64,000 nucleotides of DNA from Deroplatys truncata (lineage: Eukaryota > Arthropoda > Insecta > Mantodea > Mantidae): the NCBI GenBank assembly GCA_030765065.1, contig CM060983.1, positions 231,410,753-231,474,752 on the forward strand, in the 5' to 3' direction. The translations under genes and the position numbers were made by a program. The notes beneath the pieces were generated by a model. The model was given only the letters and a program-made list of their open reading frames with translations, was not told the DNA's origin and did not search any database. Below, piece by piece: positions 37,431 to 49,489 of the stretch. Positions within the stretch are counted from its first letter, which is position 1, and each line of letters starts with the position of its first letter.

Positions 37431-38698
37431 TTGTCCTTCAGACTGGATATATATGAAGAAAATTTAATCAGTGCTTTAGACCCCATAATGTGGCCACATA
37501 ATACGTGTGTATATCCTTAGTTTTTAGTGCTCCAGAAAAGCAAAGATGGGTAAACAACAAGGTGAACAAAGACAAATCATGTGCAGTTTTCCTAATTTAT
37601 TTGAGTCAGATGAATTACATTGCAGTTGGTGTAAATGAACATTGGTTCAATATAGATAATTCTGATTTTGCATGTTTATAAGTTTACATGTGTGCTGCTA
37701 TCTATTGTAGACATGTTTTAAACCATGACGGTGTTACCATTTTTACAGGAGTGAATATTTATTTTAAAGCACTAAATACTGACAAATTCAACCAGAAACT
37801 CCATTTTCAAGTGTGGCAATAATTTTGACGGGGTGTAATTGTCTCAATACATCATTCATCTTGTGGGTATATAAATGTGGTTTATACTTTATGGAAAAGC
37901 TTTTTATCTTTTTTAACTGTTATAATCCGCTTTTGTAATAATGGGCGACATTAGTATTGATGTGAATGTAGAAAATAATCTTTGTTTACAATATGTTAAT
38001 GTAAGTTCTAATTGCTAGTATATAAACAAAACCCGCACATCACGGAAGTCTTGTCAGGACAGTGAAATGACAAATTTTCCATGCAACTTAGTAAATAGTG
38101 AAATTATAAACTGTAATGTATTTGATCATTATGCATTAGAAGTTCAATTGATGTAAAGGATACAATATTTCTAATCCTAGGCAAAAACTGCTTACTAGTG
38201 TGTGAAAATTTAATCAGACCAGTCTGCATAATTTTTTATGTAACTTAACTACTGTTGATTGGGACTTTTTAATTAACAATGATATAATAATTTCCTTACT
38301 GTGTTTGATTATAATTTTGCAGCTCAAATGCCTTGGTTTGTAAATGGAAAGTCATTAAAATGTGAGGACTGAGCTAATATCAAGACTTGCTATTAAATGG
38401 GGACAAATGTGATATGAATGTAGTTAAATTGATGCAAAAGCCATCAAATGTAGATATAATGAACATTATTATATTGATAATTCCAACAATAATTGTAAGG
38501 CTGCTTGGGATTGAAGTAAGCATTTGACTTTAAAGCCAACGATTTCAATCAGTTTATTGCTTACTGATTTGGTTGAAATGTGCAAAAGCAAGGCTATTTA
38601 TTTTTTGAAAAACTCAAAATCTTCTAGTACTAAATTTGAATAGAAATTGGTTTCTCAGGCTGAAGTAGTTCAAATTATACATAACATTTGTAGCGGGA

Positions 38699-39300
38699 AA
38701 AATGACACCGCAATATAAATAATGTTATAAAATTGTAAATACATATGTGTTAAATGTTAAGGAAGACTTGCTAGTCATTCAGGTACAAGGTACCTCTAGG
38801 GTGCAGAGAACACAGGATCTAGGCTAAACATGACTTGCAAAGAGTGAAACAACGATAGGTTACAAAGAAATAGTGAGGCTTGGACAGTAGCGGAAATTCC
38901 AGAGGTGTTACGCTAGAGATGTGAGGGCAAATATTCTCATACAGTGCTAAGAGGAGAGCTAATGAAATTAACACTTCAAAGCAGCTGAGGAAAAAGTAGC
39001 GTCACCTGTAGGGTGTATAAAAGACAGTGCCCAGAGATTTTCATGGCTGATTGCAACAAGGGGTGAAATTCATGCCACTTTGATGGCAGCAGAAGCTGAT
39101 AGGAATTTAGGAAGATAAGAAAGAGTTAGATTGGGAGATAGACCGCCACAACTCTGTAATATCTGAGAGATAGAAATCACAGCTAGCGACAAACAAGTTG
39201 TAATAAACTGAAGTTAAAGTGAACTTGAAGTTTATTTTGTCTCCTGTTTCCATGCCTTAGAGGAAGTTAAGAGTATAGACCAACAAAAAAGTGTTGTAGA
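38699..39300 (+). mobile_element. Possible solo LTR inside the decayed LINE
   Basis: Starts TGTAGCGGGAAAAATGAC and contains a TATAAAAG box (39,016-39,023) followed 186 bases later by AATAAA (39,202-39,207) and a GT/T-rich downstream stretch. This is the order of promoter and polyadenylation signal expected in an LTR. The right end (perhaps ACCAACA near 39,287) and a target duplication could not be fixed. A promoter-bearing fragment of another repeat is an alternative. Confidence 0.4.
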
Positions 39301-40995
39301 ATGCAATTTCAGCTCATCAATGCCCACCAGCACCGTGCACACCTGGAAGGCAGTGAATGAGCAGCTGAGAGGTCGTTGGCACATTAAAAATCTAAACCGC
39401 AGGGATACTTTTTGACATAAATGGTGAATTAAAGAGGAGATTATTTACATTAATTATTGAGTTGTTTTTTTGATACATCACTTAGTATATTTTGAAATGG
39501 AAAACATGTTAGTAGAGCTAATTGCTCCCATCATCAATTCCTGGTTTAAAGCTAGCATCATCCCTTGTGGCAGTTGGATAAACTTGCACAAGTATGTCAT
39601 CTGCCAGGATTTCAAAATTTAAAATGTGATTCTGTTATTATTAATATTAAGTATAAGTTAAATTGAAGGGAGAATTCATTATATAGTACATCCATTAAGA
39701 TACTATATAAACAGATCCAATAGTGATCCATATAAAATTGAGAATTACAGCCCTGTTTCTATTATCCCTATATTCTCACAAGCAATGGAAATTTTAATGT
39801 GAACTACATTATATGTTTATATCGAATCATATTCATTATTCGCAGATAAGCATTATGGTTTTAGGAAGTGCATGTTTACGTTGGATGCGGCAGAATTGAT
39901 GATTCAGTTCGAGTACATGCACTGTGACTTGTCTAAAGGATTTAACACCATAGCTCCTGATATTATTGCTAATTAATTACAGTCTATTATATTAGAAGTA
40001 GGGAATTTGATTTGTGTAAATCATATTTATTAGACAGAATGGACATTGTTAAAATCAGCCAAATTGCTTAAAAACTGTTAAAGTAAACTGTGTTGTACCT
40101 CAAGGTTCATATTGAGACCACTGCTATTTTTAATTGTGATAAATGATTTGTCATCAAGTTTCAAAAGCAGATGAATACTATATGCTGATGATACCTCACT
40201 GTTTGTTTCTGGGCCACATTGAATGTTGTGATACTAATGGTTTTAAAGTAAATGAAGATAAGACCCAAAAATACTATTTACCTGGAGAACTGGGCAACGG
40301 GAAGAGGTTGTATTTTCAGTAAAGCTACTTGACATATTTTTGGACTTCAAATTTAATTGTTCAACTCGTATTAACCAAGTTTGTACTTGATTGTCACATG
40401 TGCTTTATGCTGTGTCAACTGAAATTAGCCCTATCTTAAATGTATTTAAAGCAAGATATTATGCTTTTTTTCATAGTATTTTCATTTATGTTATTCATAT
40501 CTGGAGTAATGGGGCTGGAACAAAATATTAATTACAGAGAAAGGCACTATGTATAATAGCTGATGTCCATTGGAAGCCAATATTCGTTCAAGAAAGACTA
40601 TTATTAATATAATTTAAACAGTTTGTATAAGATAAAAGCTTCTCTGAAAGAGAACAAGAGCAGGCACCAGATTCATTAGTATTCAACCAGTTACAATTAT
40701 TTTATTGCCTAAGCAAATGTTAGATTGACTAGGAGTAAAGATTGGTTTTATAATATAGTTCAACAGATTGCCTGTAGCAGCCCATTCTGTAGGACTCCTT
40801 AGATTCAAGAGTGTAAAGAACAAGTTGCATTGTATAATATTGATGCTGATTTTAGCATGTTGTACTCAATAGGTGCTGGTGATATAGTAAATAAAATAAA
40901 TCAAAACTGAAAAATGCTCTATAAAATATATTTACATTGGATTGTATTCCGCAGTAACTCTACTTCCTAAAACCCATTTGAATTTGCTTTATTAT

Positions 40996-40998
<3 letters not shown>

Positions 40999-41049
<51 letters not shown>
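40999..41049. repeat. (TAA)n microsatellite, possible LINE tail
   Basis: Seventeen perfect TAA/AAT units after TTTATTATAT. Confidence 0.92.
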
Positions 41050-41667
41050 CTGCTTACAGTTTTTAGGATGGAATCCATCTTGATTAAAAATAAAAATTCT
41101 AAGATTCTTGTTCAGAAGCTCGGCACCTCAACATCCAGGTTATTGGTGTAGAAGAACCCAGTTTATTCCTCTCCTTTTCCGTGCTGCTGAATCCTCTCAA
41201 GCCTTAATTTTCTTGACTAATTGAATCATGACTAAATTTTTTCTGACTTCTAGCCAGGTAAATGGTTGGTATGAAACTGACATTTTGAAGGTGTTTGTCA
41301 ACTTCGTCTTCAGAATAAACTGTTGGAAATGGATCTCTATATTTATAGTGCCAGAAGAGTCATGTGAAGCTGAAATCTCATTGGTTTGCATGATTTTCTT
41401 GATATTTGGCAACTTGGATTTGCATGTGGTAGGAAACTATTTCATATTTTGAATGGGCCTTTTAAGGCAAATTGCACACACATATTTTTGGTTCAAGCAC
41501 AAGCCTGATAGGAACCCCTGAAATGTTCTAAAAGCTTGGAAATTGATTGGTTGTCAATGTAGTGCCCTGCCAAACTTAGTTGTAAGTCTGAATCATGGTT
41601 GGTTCATCCAACTCACTTTGAGACCAGGAAAATCACATGAACCAATGAGATCTCTTCTGAAACTGTC
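41050..41667. other. Intron sequence without recognised features
   Basis: Balanced, non-repetitive sequence. Opposed short open frames near 41,200-41,450 have no recognisable product. Confidence 0.5.
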
Positions 41668-41954
41668 ATCCTCCATGGTGTAATGGTTACCATGCTAACC
41701 TCTAGTTCCCAAGGTTGTGGATTCAAACCCGGTGGAGGGGGATGGATTTTTTTTGGCCGTAAAAATCCTTAGCATGGCTTCCTTTGAAAGGGAGGTAAAG
41801 TCGGTGGGGCTGTGCTATAGATTTATGGCACATAAAAGAACCTCAAGCCTGATAAAGAGGGCTCTGAGCAAAATTACCAGTCTTTCACGCCCAATATAGA
41901 ATGGGACGTTAAGGACCACAATAGTTAAAGAGCATCCATAAATAAAACTCAATT
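41668..41954 (+). mobile_element. tRNA-derived SINE, copy 2
   Basis: The head resembles a tRNA gene: TCCTCCATGGTGTAATGG at the 5' end, A-box TGGTGTAATGG at 41,676-41,686, B-box GGATTCAAACC at 41,719-41,729, and a GGTGGAGG that can pair with the 5' TCCTCC. A tRNA-unrelated body follows with a T-rich stretch (GATTTTTTTTGGC), AAGAACCTCAAGCCTGATAA and a short A-rich 3' end, ATAAATAAAACTCAATT. The glutamate-type resemblance (TCC..ATGGT.TA.TGGTTA) is suggestive only. Unlike copy 1, it carries no MITE. Confidence 0.85.
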
Positions 41955-42343
41955 CATTCTTCTGGAACCACAAATATGGAAATCTGGAGTTCCTTTTCCA
42001 TCAGTTTATTCCAAAGACAAAGATGATAAACGCCTTTGAAAAGTTGGTTTCAAACAACCATTTATGGGCTAGAAGCCCAAGGAAATGTAGTTATTATGCC
42101 CTCAGGAATTCTAATTGTCTCACATTATCTGATTACTAAACATTCCTACAAACTTTCTCCATTGATTGTTTTCTTACATCCTATTACATGATGAAATGTC
42201 AAATATTTGCTCCTAATACCATATGCCAATTTATAAATAAATCAAACTTGGTACTTCAAAAGATAACCATGGTATGGTGGATATTTAATTAACACTGCAT
42301 AGATGGCTGTGTGAAACTGTACATTTGCATTATTGTGTTACAG
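41955..42343 (+). other. End of intron 1
   Basis: No repeat or open frame recognised. The interval ends in the acceptor ATTATTGTGTTACAG. Confidence 0.55.
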
Positions 42344-42375
42344 GATTGGGACTTCACTCCAGTAAAATCTCCAAG
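42344..42375 (+). CDS. Zinc-finger gene, 32-nt micro-exon
   Basis: Between acceptor GTGTTACAG and donor AAG|GTAAGA lies a 32-nt exon that reads DWDFTPVKSP plus two bases (AG). It begins in phase 0, as exon 33,549-34,061 requires. It leaves two bases that are completed by the first base of the exon at 63,341 (AG + A = Arg), where the frame then runs open into zinc fingers. The agreement of both splice sites and both phases is the main argument, because the exon is too short to be judged by coding potential. An aromatic/acidic peptide ending VKSPR would link the acidic region to the fingers. Confidence 0.6.
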
Positions 42376-42614
42376 GTAAGACTTGACTCTTGACTAATGT
42401 TTCAGTTAGAAGCCTTCTGCTTCTTGAGTTATATTTTCCTTTAATTTTATATAACTGTCACATTTATGTTGTAGCAGATGTCTCGTGTTATTAAACTGAT
42501 ACAAATGGGAATATAATAATCAATCCATCAAATTACATGTTGCAATTTGTTCTTGTTGTATGATTGAATCCACAGATACTGTGGAGGGTTTTTACCCTTA
42601 TACAGGGATAGATA
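42376..42614 (+). other. Start of intron 2
   Basis: No feature beyond the GTAAGA donor. A short imperfect hairpin (CCACAGATACTGTGG) lies near 42,571. Confidence 0.5.
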
Positions 42615-45588
42615 AAATTTCATTTCATTTTATTTCATCCTTTAAGTTTACGTGCATAGGATGTGTCATGTGAAATATACATAAAGATTTATATTTACAT
42701 TACTTAGAGGTCAAACGTCATATATTATTTACATTTTTATACTCAATGATTATATAAAAAGTTTGCTCTGTTAGGTAGCTTTTTATACACTTAATATTGC
42801 ATTGTTTTACTTCTTTAGGTAGACTATTATACATATCTTTCCCAATATTTTCAATAGCTCCATTGTTAAGAGTGCCCCTAAATGTGGTCCTCAAATAATC
42901 TGCTTTGTTTCTCACATCATATGAATGTACATTATAAATTTTTTATTTATATTTCCTTCCATTATATATTTTATACTTTCATAAATATATATGCATGGAA
43001 CAGTTAGAATATTCAGATTCTTAAATAAAGATCTACAACTAGTTGTTTCATCTACATTTGCAATAATTCTAATGGCCTTCTTCTGTAATTTGAGAATTTT
43101 TAAAACATTTGTTGCATTTGTGTTTCCCCCATAATGATATTCTATATTTTATGTGAAAATAGACAAGAGCATAATATACGTCTTTTAAGACTTCCCTAAC
43201 CAAAACTGTTTTAGCCTGCCTCATTACATATAGGCCTTTGTTTATTTTTTTAGTTAGTTTATATGTTGCTTGCAGCTAAGATGTTTATCAATCGACACCC
43301 CAAGAAAATTTATTTGAGCTGTCTCAGGAATATTTTCACCATCAATATGAATTTTCATGTTCTTTGAATACTTTCTAAGCTCAAACCTCATCCAACATGT
43401 TTTATTAACATTTATGCTTGGGTCTAAAGCCATGAAATATTGTTTTACTATTTTTAGTATTCATTTGCTTTGTGTTCGACGTTGTTTTCGGAAGATCCTT
43501 TAATAAAAATTGTAGTATCATCAGCATATCCCACTGCAGTACCCCCATTTCTCCATATTAACTCAAAAAGATCATTTATATGGAGTAAAAATAAAAATGG
43601 TCCCAATTTTGATCCTTGTGGTACTCCTTTTCTAACAATTCCTGGTTTTGACTTATCTTTTCCATTTTCCACTTATATTTTTATAATTTATTTCAACTAT
43701 TTGTATTCAATTTTTTGAATATGATTCGATTCAGTTTTGTGCAATTCTGCGTACCCCATATTTATTTAGTTTTTCTATGAGAATATCTAAGTTCTCACAA
43801 TTGAAAGCTTTACTAAGATCAATAAATACTGCAATTATTGTTTCTCTGTTATTTAATGCATTTATAATTTTACTATTTTTCTTATGAATGGCTTGTATTG
43901 TGGATTTATGTGATTGAAATCCATACTATTCTTCCGCCATAATTTTTATTTTTTTTAAAACAGTCTTGCATTTGTTTCATATATAGGCCTTCTAATATCT
44001 TAGAGTAATTACTACATAGTGTAATAGATCTTTAATTTTCTTTCTCTGACTTATTACCTTTTGGTTTGTATATTGGTCTTACAATAACTTTTTTTTAAAA
44101 TTTCTGTGAAAATTCCTTGAAATGGTGAAGTGTGTATGATATGGGTTAATACCTCCACCATTTCTTCCTTTATAAATTTCACTATTTCATTTGATATTTC
44201 ATCCAAACCACTAGATTTTTTTGACTTTAATTTATCTATTTCTGTTATTACTTCTTCTTTAGTTACCTCAGAAATTACCATTGACTTTAACTGACTTTCT
44301 TGTATGGTTAACTGTTTAATTTGTGAAGACACATTTTGTCTATTATTAAGACTACTGACTATATTTAAATAATAATTATTAAATATATTACATATCTCAA
44401 TTGGGTTTTCAATTTCTTTATTGTTTTGCATTCTTTTTATATTTCCAATTTGTGTACATTTGTCATTTTTTTTTACTTTATTTATTATGTTCCATATCAG
44501 TTTGGTTTTATTTCCAGAATTTTTAACAAATTCCTTATTGTAACTTTCTATAACTCTCTTTGCTATCAGATTATAATCATTAATATACTTTAAAGAATTA
44601 TTTTTCATTTTTGGAGTTTTTATTGAGTTTAAGAATTTCAACCTTTTGATAGATTTTTTAATACCAGTGCTCATCCACGATTCCAATTTTTTATTTTTCA
44701 TATATGCACTGATTTTTATGTCTTTTTTTGGGGAGGGGGCATTTCTGTGTCTAACGCATCCTTTATTAGTTTGTTAAAAATATCATGCTTTTCATTAATG
44801 TTTTGCTTTCATATATTCCACTCCAGTTCCACTATGTTTATGATGATGTTTTAATTTTGTTAGATTTTCTTTTTCAAGTTGTCTTTTATGAATAACAATA
44901 TTTTGTAATGTTTTTTCTGTTTGAAAATTCTTAATGTTTGCCCATAATGATCTCCTATTCCTGATTGCATTACTGTAGTTTCCCATTCTGTTTTTGGCAG
45001 GTTGATACAGATATTATCAATGTAGGATTGTGAAGGTTTTGTTACTCTGGTGGGTTCGTTAATTCCCACCACTAAATTTTGTGTATCTAAAATTTACAGC
45101 ATTGTTCGCATATCTTTACTATTTTTTTGCATATCAATATTTATGTTACCCATTATTATTAGCTTATTCATTTTTTGCAGTAAATCTATTAATTCTTCCA
45201 AGTTTTTAAAAGATATACTTTTATCTCCAGTCGGGGATCTACATACACCTATTACTATTATTTGATTGGCTAATCTCAATTGCAGCCAATTCGTAGTGTT
45301 TATCAGCAACATAATTTCTGCAGCTTATTTCCTTAAATTTTATATTGTTTTCAACATAAATGCTTACACCCCCACTTATGTACTCTTGCCTAGAGTAGAA
45401 TGCCCCAAATGAATAACTGTGATAACTGTTAACTGATATTTCTTCCGTTTTTAGAACATGCTCAGTTAATACCATGATATCTGGTTCTATCTCATTTATT
45501 TCAATAAATACCCTTTTATTACTAATATATTGGACATTTTGATGAAACAATACTAAATCTTCCCCAATTTTATTCCTTTGTTTCTTTA
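42615..45588 (-). pseudogene. Decayed LINE ORF2 on the minus strand
   Basis: Reads right to left. Endonuclease: LFHQNVQYISNKR, DIMVLTEHVL, GGVSIYVENNIKF (45,590-45,290), then IIVIGVCRSPTGDKS, KLIIMGNINIDM and a degenerate SGIGDHYGQ. Pre-RT region: a 215-codon open piece (44,054-44,701) with KSKKSSGLDEISNEIVKFI. RT: IDLSKAFNCENLDILIEKLN (near 43,800), GVPQGSKLGPFLFLLHINDL and catalytic GYADDTTIFI (43,454-43,672). The C-terminal part near 42,718-42,915 reads MYNSLPKEVKQCN. The 3' end is a GAAAT/ATGAA-rich tail near 42,615-42,640. Frameshifts and stops separate these pieces. The layout is CR1-like, and there is no RNase H. Confidence 0.82.
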
Positions 45589-46105
45589 TGATTTTTCCTG
45601 TGCTCCATCCAGCTTGCTTGTTGTTTGCAGTGCAATGTCGTCGCTGACACCTACTCCAGCGATCATCGTTTCTCTTCTGTCCCACCACATCCTGTATTCC
45701 AGCCTCGTGTCTTTTGTGGACCAGCCCTTCACTGACGTTAACCAAATGGTGCAGCACCTTACCTCTACAATCCTATCTGCCGCCGAACGCACAATTCCCC
45801 ATTCGTCCTCCCACCCTCGGCGTATTCCTGTTCCGTGGTGGACCGAGGACTGTCAGGACGCTGTTTGTGCCCGTAGATCTGCGTTTAGGGTGTTTCGACT
45901 ACAGTTGATAATTTGGTTACCTTTAAACAATCGCGTGCCAGAGCTTGTTGTATTATTCAGGATAGCAAGAAGGCATCCTGGACTCGTTTTGTCGAGTCTT
46001 TTAATCGCTTCATGCCTTCCTCTGTTGTTTGGGATAAACTTTGTCACTTCTCCGGTAAAGTGTCGCATTGTACTGTGTCTGACCTGTATGTAGCATTGCC
46101 ACCAC
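45589..46105 (+). mobile_element. LINE copy fragment (family A-F), EN to RT linker
   Basis: A fragment truncated at both ends, covering the last part of the endonuclease and the linker before the RT. It aligns with 52,475-53,050 and 49,500-49,915: CAPSSLLVVC, then FVDQPFTDVNQMVQHLTSTI and the block CCAAACAATCGCGTGCC. It lies between ORF2 of a minus-strand LINE and a Lys/Arg-rich minus-strand stretch (46,110-46,330) that may be that element's ORF1. Insertion into that LINE is therefore possible. Confidence 0.72.
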
Positions 46106-46335
46106 CTCTTCTTCTCCTCAGGACTTCTTTGCCAACAATTGTTTTGATTTCTCTGCTTCTATGCAGCTGGGATTGTCTTCTGTACTTTCTATGTGATATC
46201 TTTCCTTATTAATCACTTCATCACAATCCTTTTTTATATTTTCCGCTTTTTATTCTATTTTTATCAATATATTTTGCACCTTGCTTCTCCTTACTATTGC
46301 TATGCTCCCATCTGGCAAATCCAGGTTTTTTTTTC
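46106..46335 (-). pseudogene. Possible ORF1 remnant of the minus-strand LINE
   Basis: On the minus strand a Lys-rich frame runs PGFARWEHSNSKEKQGAKY before breaking up. Its position upstream of the minus-strand ORF2 suggests the element's gag-like part, but no zinc knuckle is visible. The call rests on position and composition only. Confidence 0.35.
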
Positions 46336-47370
46336 TCTCTCTCTCTCTTAAATGTACCTAGATTAACAGAGGAAGTATTATATTCCTTGCAAAAATTTAA
46401 AATCCAGAATTTAATGGAAATATATGCTTTAAGATCCCCTGAAACCAAAGTATACAGTTTGAAAGTAGGTGTGTATATTGTGCGTGTGAGTGAGATAAAA
46501 GATTAAACTCAAAAAGGAAATGTCTCATAAATATCAAAGTTGTGCATCATCAAAATATGTGACCGACATATTTTCAAGAAAATCCTCCCATACTTAACTA
46601 ACCTTTACATTGAAGATTTTTTGTGTTCTCAAAATTGATTCAACAGTTTTGATTAAAAGGCATAGGTGCACAATATTTGTAGACTAATAAAACATATCAA
46701 GCCCTAGACAGCACTGCCACAACTCAAAAAGCACTGCTCTGAGATAATTGCATTTGAAAGTTTGGATTTGTGATACTAATAGAATATTTGGAATTGCAGC
46801 AGCAATATAGCTCATGTAGTACCTTCTGAAAGTCGGTTCAAGATAGGAAATTTTCATTTTTGCTAGAGAACTGTTCCATGAAAATGGAAGTAACTGAATA
46901 TAGCATTTTTTTCCCCTTTCTTTCTTTTTTTTTTAAGTTTAGTTGTGGCAGTATTATTCTGGTGGTGCAGTAAGTCTTGAATTCTTTGCAAATAATTTTA
47001 AAAGTTCCTTTCATTTTATATGAGTTTTTGTTACTTGTAAACCATAAGAGAAAACTTACCATGCAAATAATGTGGATCTCATTAAAGTACATAATTTATG
47101 TGAATTCGTGTTTTGTGGCATTAACCACTTATGATATATTGGTTTCAGATTCCTTTGTTTCTTGTAGTGTGTGAAAAATATTAAATTTCAGAGCCAGCAT
47201 GTAGCAGCCTACTTTTTAAAGACTTCACTATCTTTTCATGTAACATCCTTATAGGTATAACAAAATCTGTAATGAAACCTTTTGTTAAGATTTATCTGGA
47301 TTAACATAAAGAAAATAGAAGAATATTCCTTTTTAGGAATGCATAGTACAAGAGAGATGATACATTCAGT
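46336..47370. mobile_element. TIR element, about 1 kb, copy 2 (diverged)
   Basis: Aligns with 35,729-36,694 through AGGAAGTATTATATTCC, TTTCAAGAAAATCCTCCCA, TTACATTGAAGATTTTT, GTAAACCATAAGAGA, TACATAATTTATGTGAAT and GGATTAACATAAAG. The ends are eroded: CTCTCTCTTAAATGTACC on the left and GTACAAGAGAGATG on the right correspond to the 12-bp inverted ends of copy 1. There is no GT/GC tract, only TGTGCGTGTGAGTG at that place. No protein-coding region. Confidence 0.65.
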
Positions 47371-47460
47371 TATGGAGGCTAGGGAAAATAATATGAATAT
47401 AACTAGATATTGTTTTAGTAATAATAATTCATTGAACCAATGAAAAGGTACAACAATAGT

Positions 47461-47632
47461 ACTTTAAAATTTGAGTTGGTATATGTTAATTCACATCACA
47501 GAAGGTGCTAGTTGTTACCGTAGGAGCGCTTTCGAGAGATATGTTTCTCTCATCCTCAGCTGAGAACCAACTGAGTAACAACTAGCACCTTATGTGATGT
47601 GAATTAACATATACCAACTCAAATTTTAAAGT
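47461..47632. mobile_element. Foldback (palindromic) MITE-like element
   Basis: Two 58-base arms (47,461-47,518 and 47,575-47,632) are reverse complements with a single mismatch (CTTCTGTG against CTTATGTG). They flank a 56-base loop that starts CGTAGGAGCGCTTTCGAG. Weaker similarity extends about 10 bases further out. No target duplication could be fixed. The near-perfect arms suggest recent origin or conversion. Confidence 0.85.
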
Positions 47633-47739
47633 ATCATACAACATCACAATAAGAAATACTTCTGTTTTATTATAAAACAACAATAGTACATCACTTGTCT
47701 ACATAGTCTTGCATTTCAAAGTTCATTTTTCCCGGTTAA

Positions 47740-48590
47740 TTGGCAAATTTTGAAGGAAAAGAAGGAAGAGTGAGCAGTCAGTTGTGCAGTACTCCACTCC
47801 TTGTGGTATCACTTTAAGTGCTCCAAACAGATGACCATCACTGGGGATAAATATGGAATGTAAGGAGTGATTTCATGAGTTATCCAGATTTTCACACATT
47901 AACATAGCCTCGCGTTGTCATGAAAAAGAATGATGTTTCAGAGGGTTGCTGACATTTCTCCAATAAGCATGAGCCTGCAGTTGTTTTTATTTCATAATGA
48001 AAGTCTGCCATCAAATTGCCTTGGAGTCCCAAAAGTCATTTGAAGCATCTTTCCAGTAATAAGCTTTCTTTGCCCCTGCTTGCTTATCTAGACTCAGGTG
48101 TATGGTGCTGGACTCAGTTTCATTACAAAAATTCTTCTGTTTCCTCCTGGTAGCCAGTTAATTCTGTGTTTGAAGATGAGCAACCCAACTGACAAGCTTT
48201 CCAAAGGTAAAATTCATCAGCAATTATGGACTGATCACTGCTGATGTAACTTTGCATCTTCAGAAATTCTTCTGTGGCTATCCGCCTCAATAAGCTCACA
48301 AACATCATGAATGTTTTTGCAGTCGTCATTGATTTGGCTCATTTTCATTGGCTTCCTGTCCTTTTAAAAAATTATTGTATCACCCATACACATGGTTCTT
48401 TGAAGGAGTTTCTTTCAAGCTGTGTCCAGAATCTTCTCATTACATTTTCCTTGGTGCGAAACTTTATGATAACGCATTGCTCACCGAATGTAGATACCTT
48501 TTGTTCACTCATATTGCTACTAACAAGAGAAGCAACCTGCTGAATATAATGAATCAAGGAATCCCCACCACTGCCCATTCAACGTCACAA
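47740..48590 (-). pseudogene. Mariner-like transposase remnant with DUF4817-type N-terminus
   Basis: Read on the minus strand. It begins MSEQKVSTFGEQCVIIKFRT near 48,520, followed by VMRRFWTQLERNSFKEPCVW, the pattern of helix-turn-helix (DUF4817-type) leaders common in insect transposons. Pieces such as VSWVAHLQTQN, TFGTPRQF/DFWDSK and FFHDNARL (the HDNARPH catalytic region) follow. Last is a degenerate PSDGHLFGALK near 47,825, matching the SPDLxPxDxHLFGxLK end of mariner DDE domains. Many frameshifts and stops. Cut-and-paste transposition was the ancestral role; this copy is dead. The terminal repeats were not identified. Confidence 0.68.
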
Positions 48591-48761
48591 TCCACTTTGC
48601 TCGCTGTCTGAACCACTAGTGAAAAATTTTGGTTTATGTTTGATCCAACCTCATTCACACCACACAACAAGCTTAGCATAGACTTTTGAGACAATAGCTG
48701 ATGAGTGATTGGGAGATCCATATCTTTGTAGAGTGCATTGTGATAATTAGTCTAATTTGCA
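48591..48761. other. Unannotated gap
   Basis: Nothing recognised. It may include the decayed 3'/5' margin of the transposon remnant. Confidence 0.5.
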
Positions 48762-49489
48762 CCCCCCAGGGGCTCACTTTGTGTGAGTACTGGTTTAGCG
48801 CATCCGGGGTCCCGAGCCTCTCATGGCCATCGTTATCCCTCCACCCTTCTCCGGTGGGTTTGTCCTCGTGCGTTCTTTGCATTTCATTCCATGACGCCCC
48901 TCGCCATCGTTTCCTTCTTCTCTGTTATCTATTTCTAAACATTTCGCACCATGGCCATTCACACATCTCTTTTCCTTCCTCGCCGGCCCACCTTGCGTGC
49001 GAAACGCCCACACATCGGCCCACAAATTCGTTGGTCCCTTTTTGGTTTCTTTTCCGATTTTTTTATTTTAATCCTCCGTGGACACAGCCTGACGGATACC
49101 CGCGCAGCTGGGTAATTGGGTAATGCCGTCATCCCCATCATCCGAGATCGTCATGTAGGGTGTGTGTTCATATTCGCTGTTCAACTGCAGTCCCGCGGGG
49201 GGCATTGCATGAGCTGCTGACTCCCCGTGGCCATTGGGTCCCTCTGTATAAGTTCTGGGAGGTGTGACGCTGGGGTCAGACTGGTATGAATAGGCCACTC
49301 GCCTACGCCGGGGAAGTCAGAGCCCGAGGTCGGAGACGGTTGCAATGGTGGAAGATTTCTTTCGCTATGGAGCCCTCTTTCTCCATTACTTCTAACAAGC
49401 GCCGAAAAGTTATCGTAACAGAAGTAGTACCACCGCCATCTGGTTTTTACTTTTATTGTTATTTCCCTACATTTCAGAGTGCCTACCTG

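Larger units (their letters stand above)
37431..41049 (+). pseudogene. Heavily decayed LINE (EN and RT remnants)
   Basis: Old LINE ORF2 with stops in every frame. An endonuclease-like region lies near 37,600-38,150: VNEHWFNIDNSDF, then GVTIFTGVNIYF and IMGDISIDVN near 37,940. The RT region lies near 39,740-40,210: ENYSPVSIIPIFSQAMEI, YGFRKCMFTLDAAEL, DLSKGFNTIAPDII, LRPLLFLIVINDL and the catalytic ILYADDTSLFVSG at about 40,170-40,208. An LTR-like sequence (38,699 to about 39,300) separates the two halves. The region ends in a (TAA)n run that may be the 3' tail. It resembles CR1/RTE-like RTs rather than copies A to F. Confidence 0.75.

Noticed and set aside
40942-41151. Poly-Asn open frame.
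   Set aside because: Translation of the (TAA)n/(AAT)n microsatellite.
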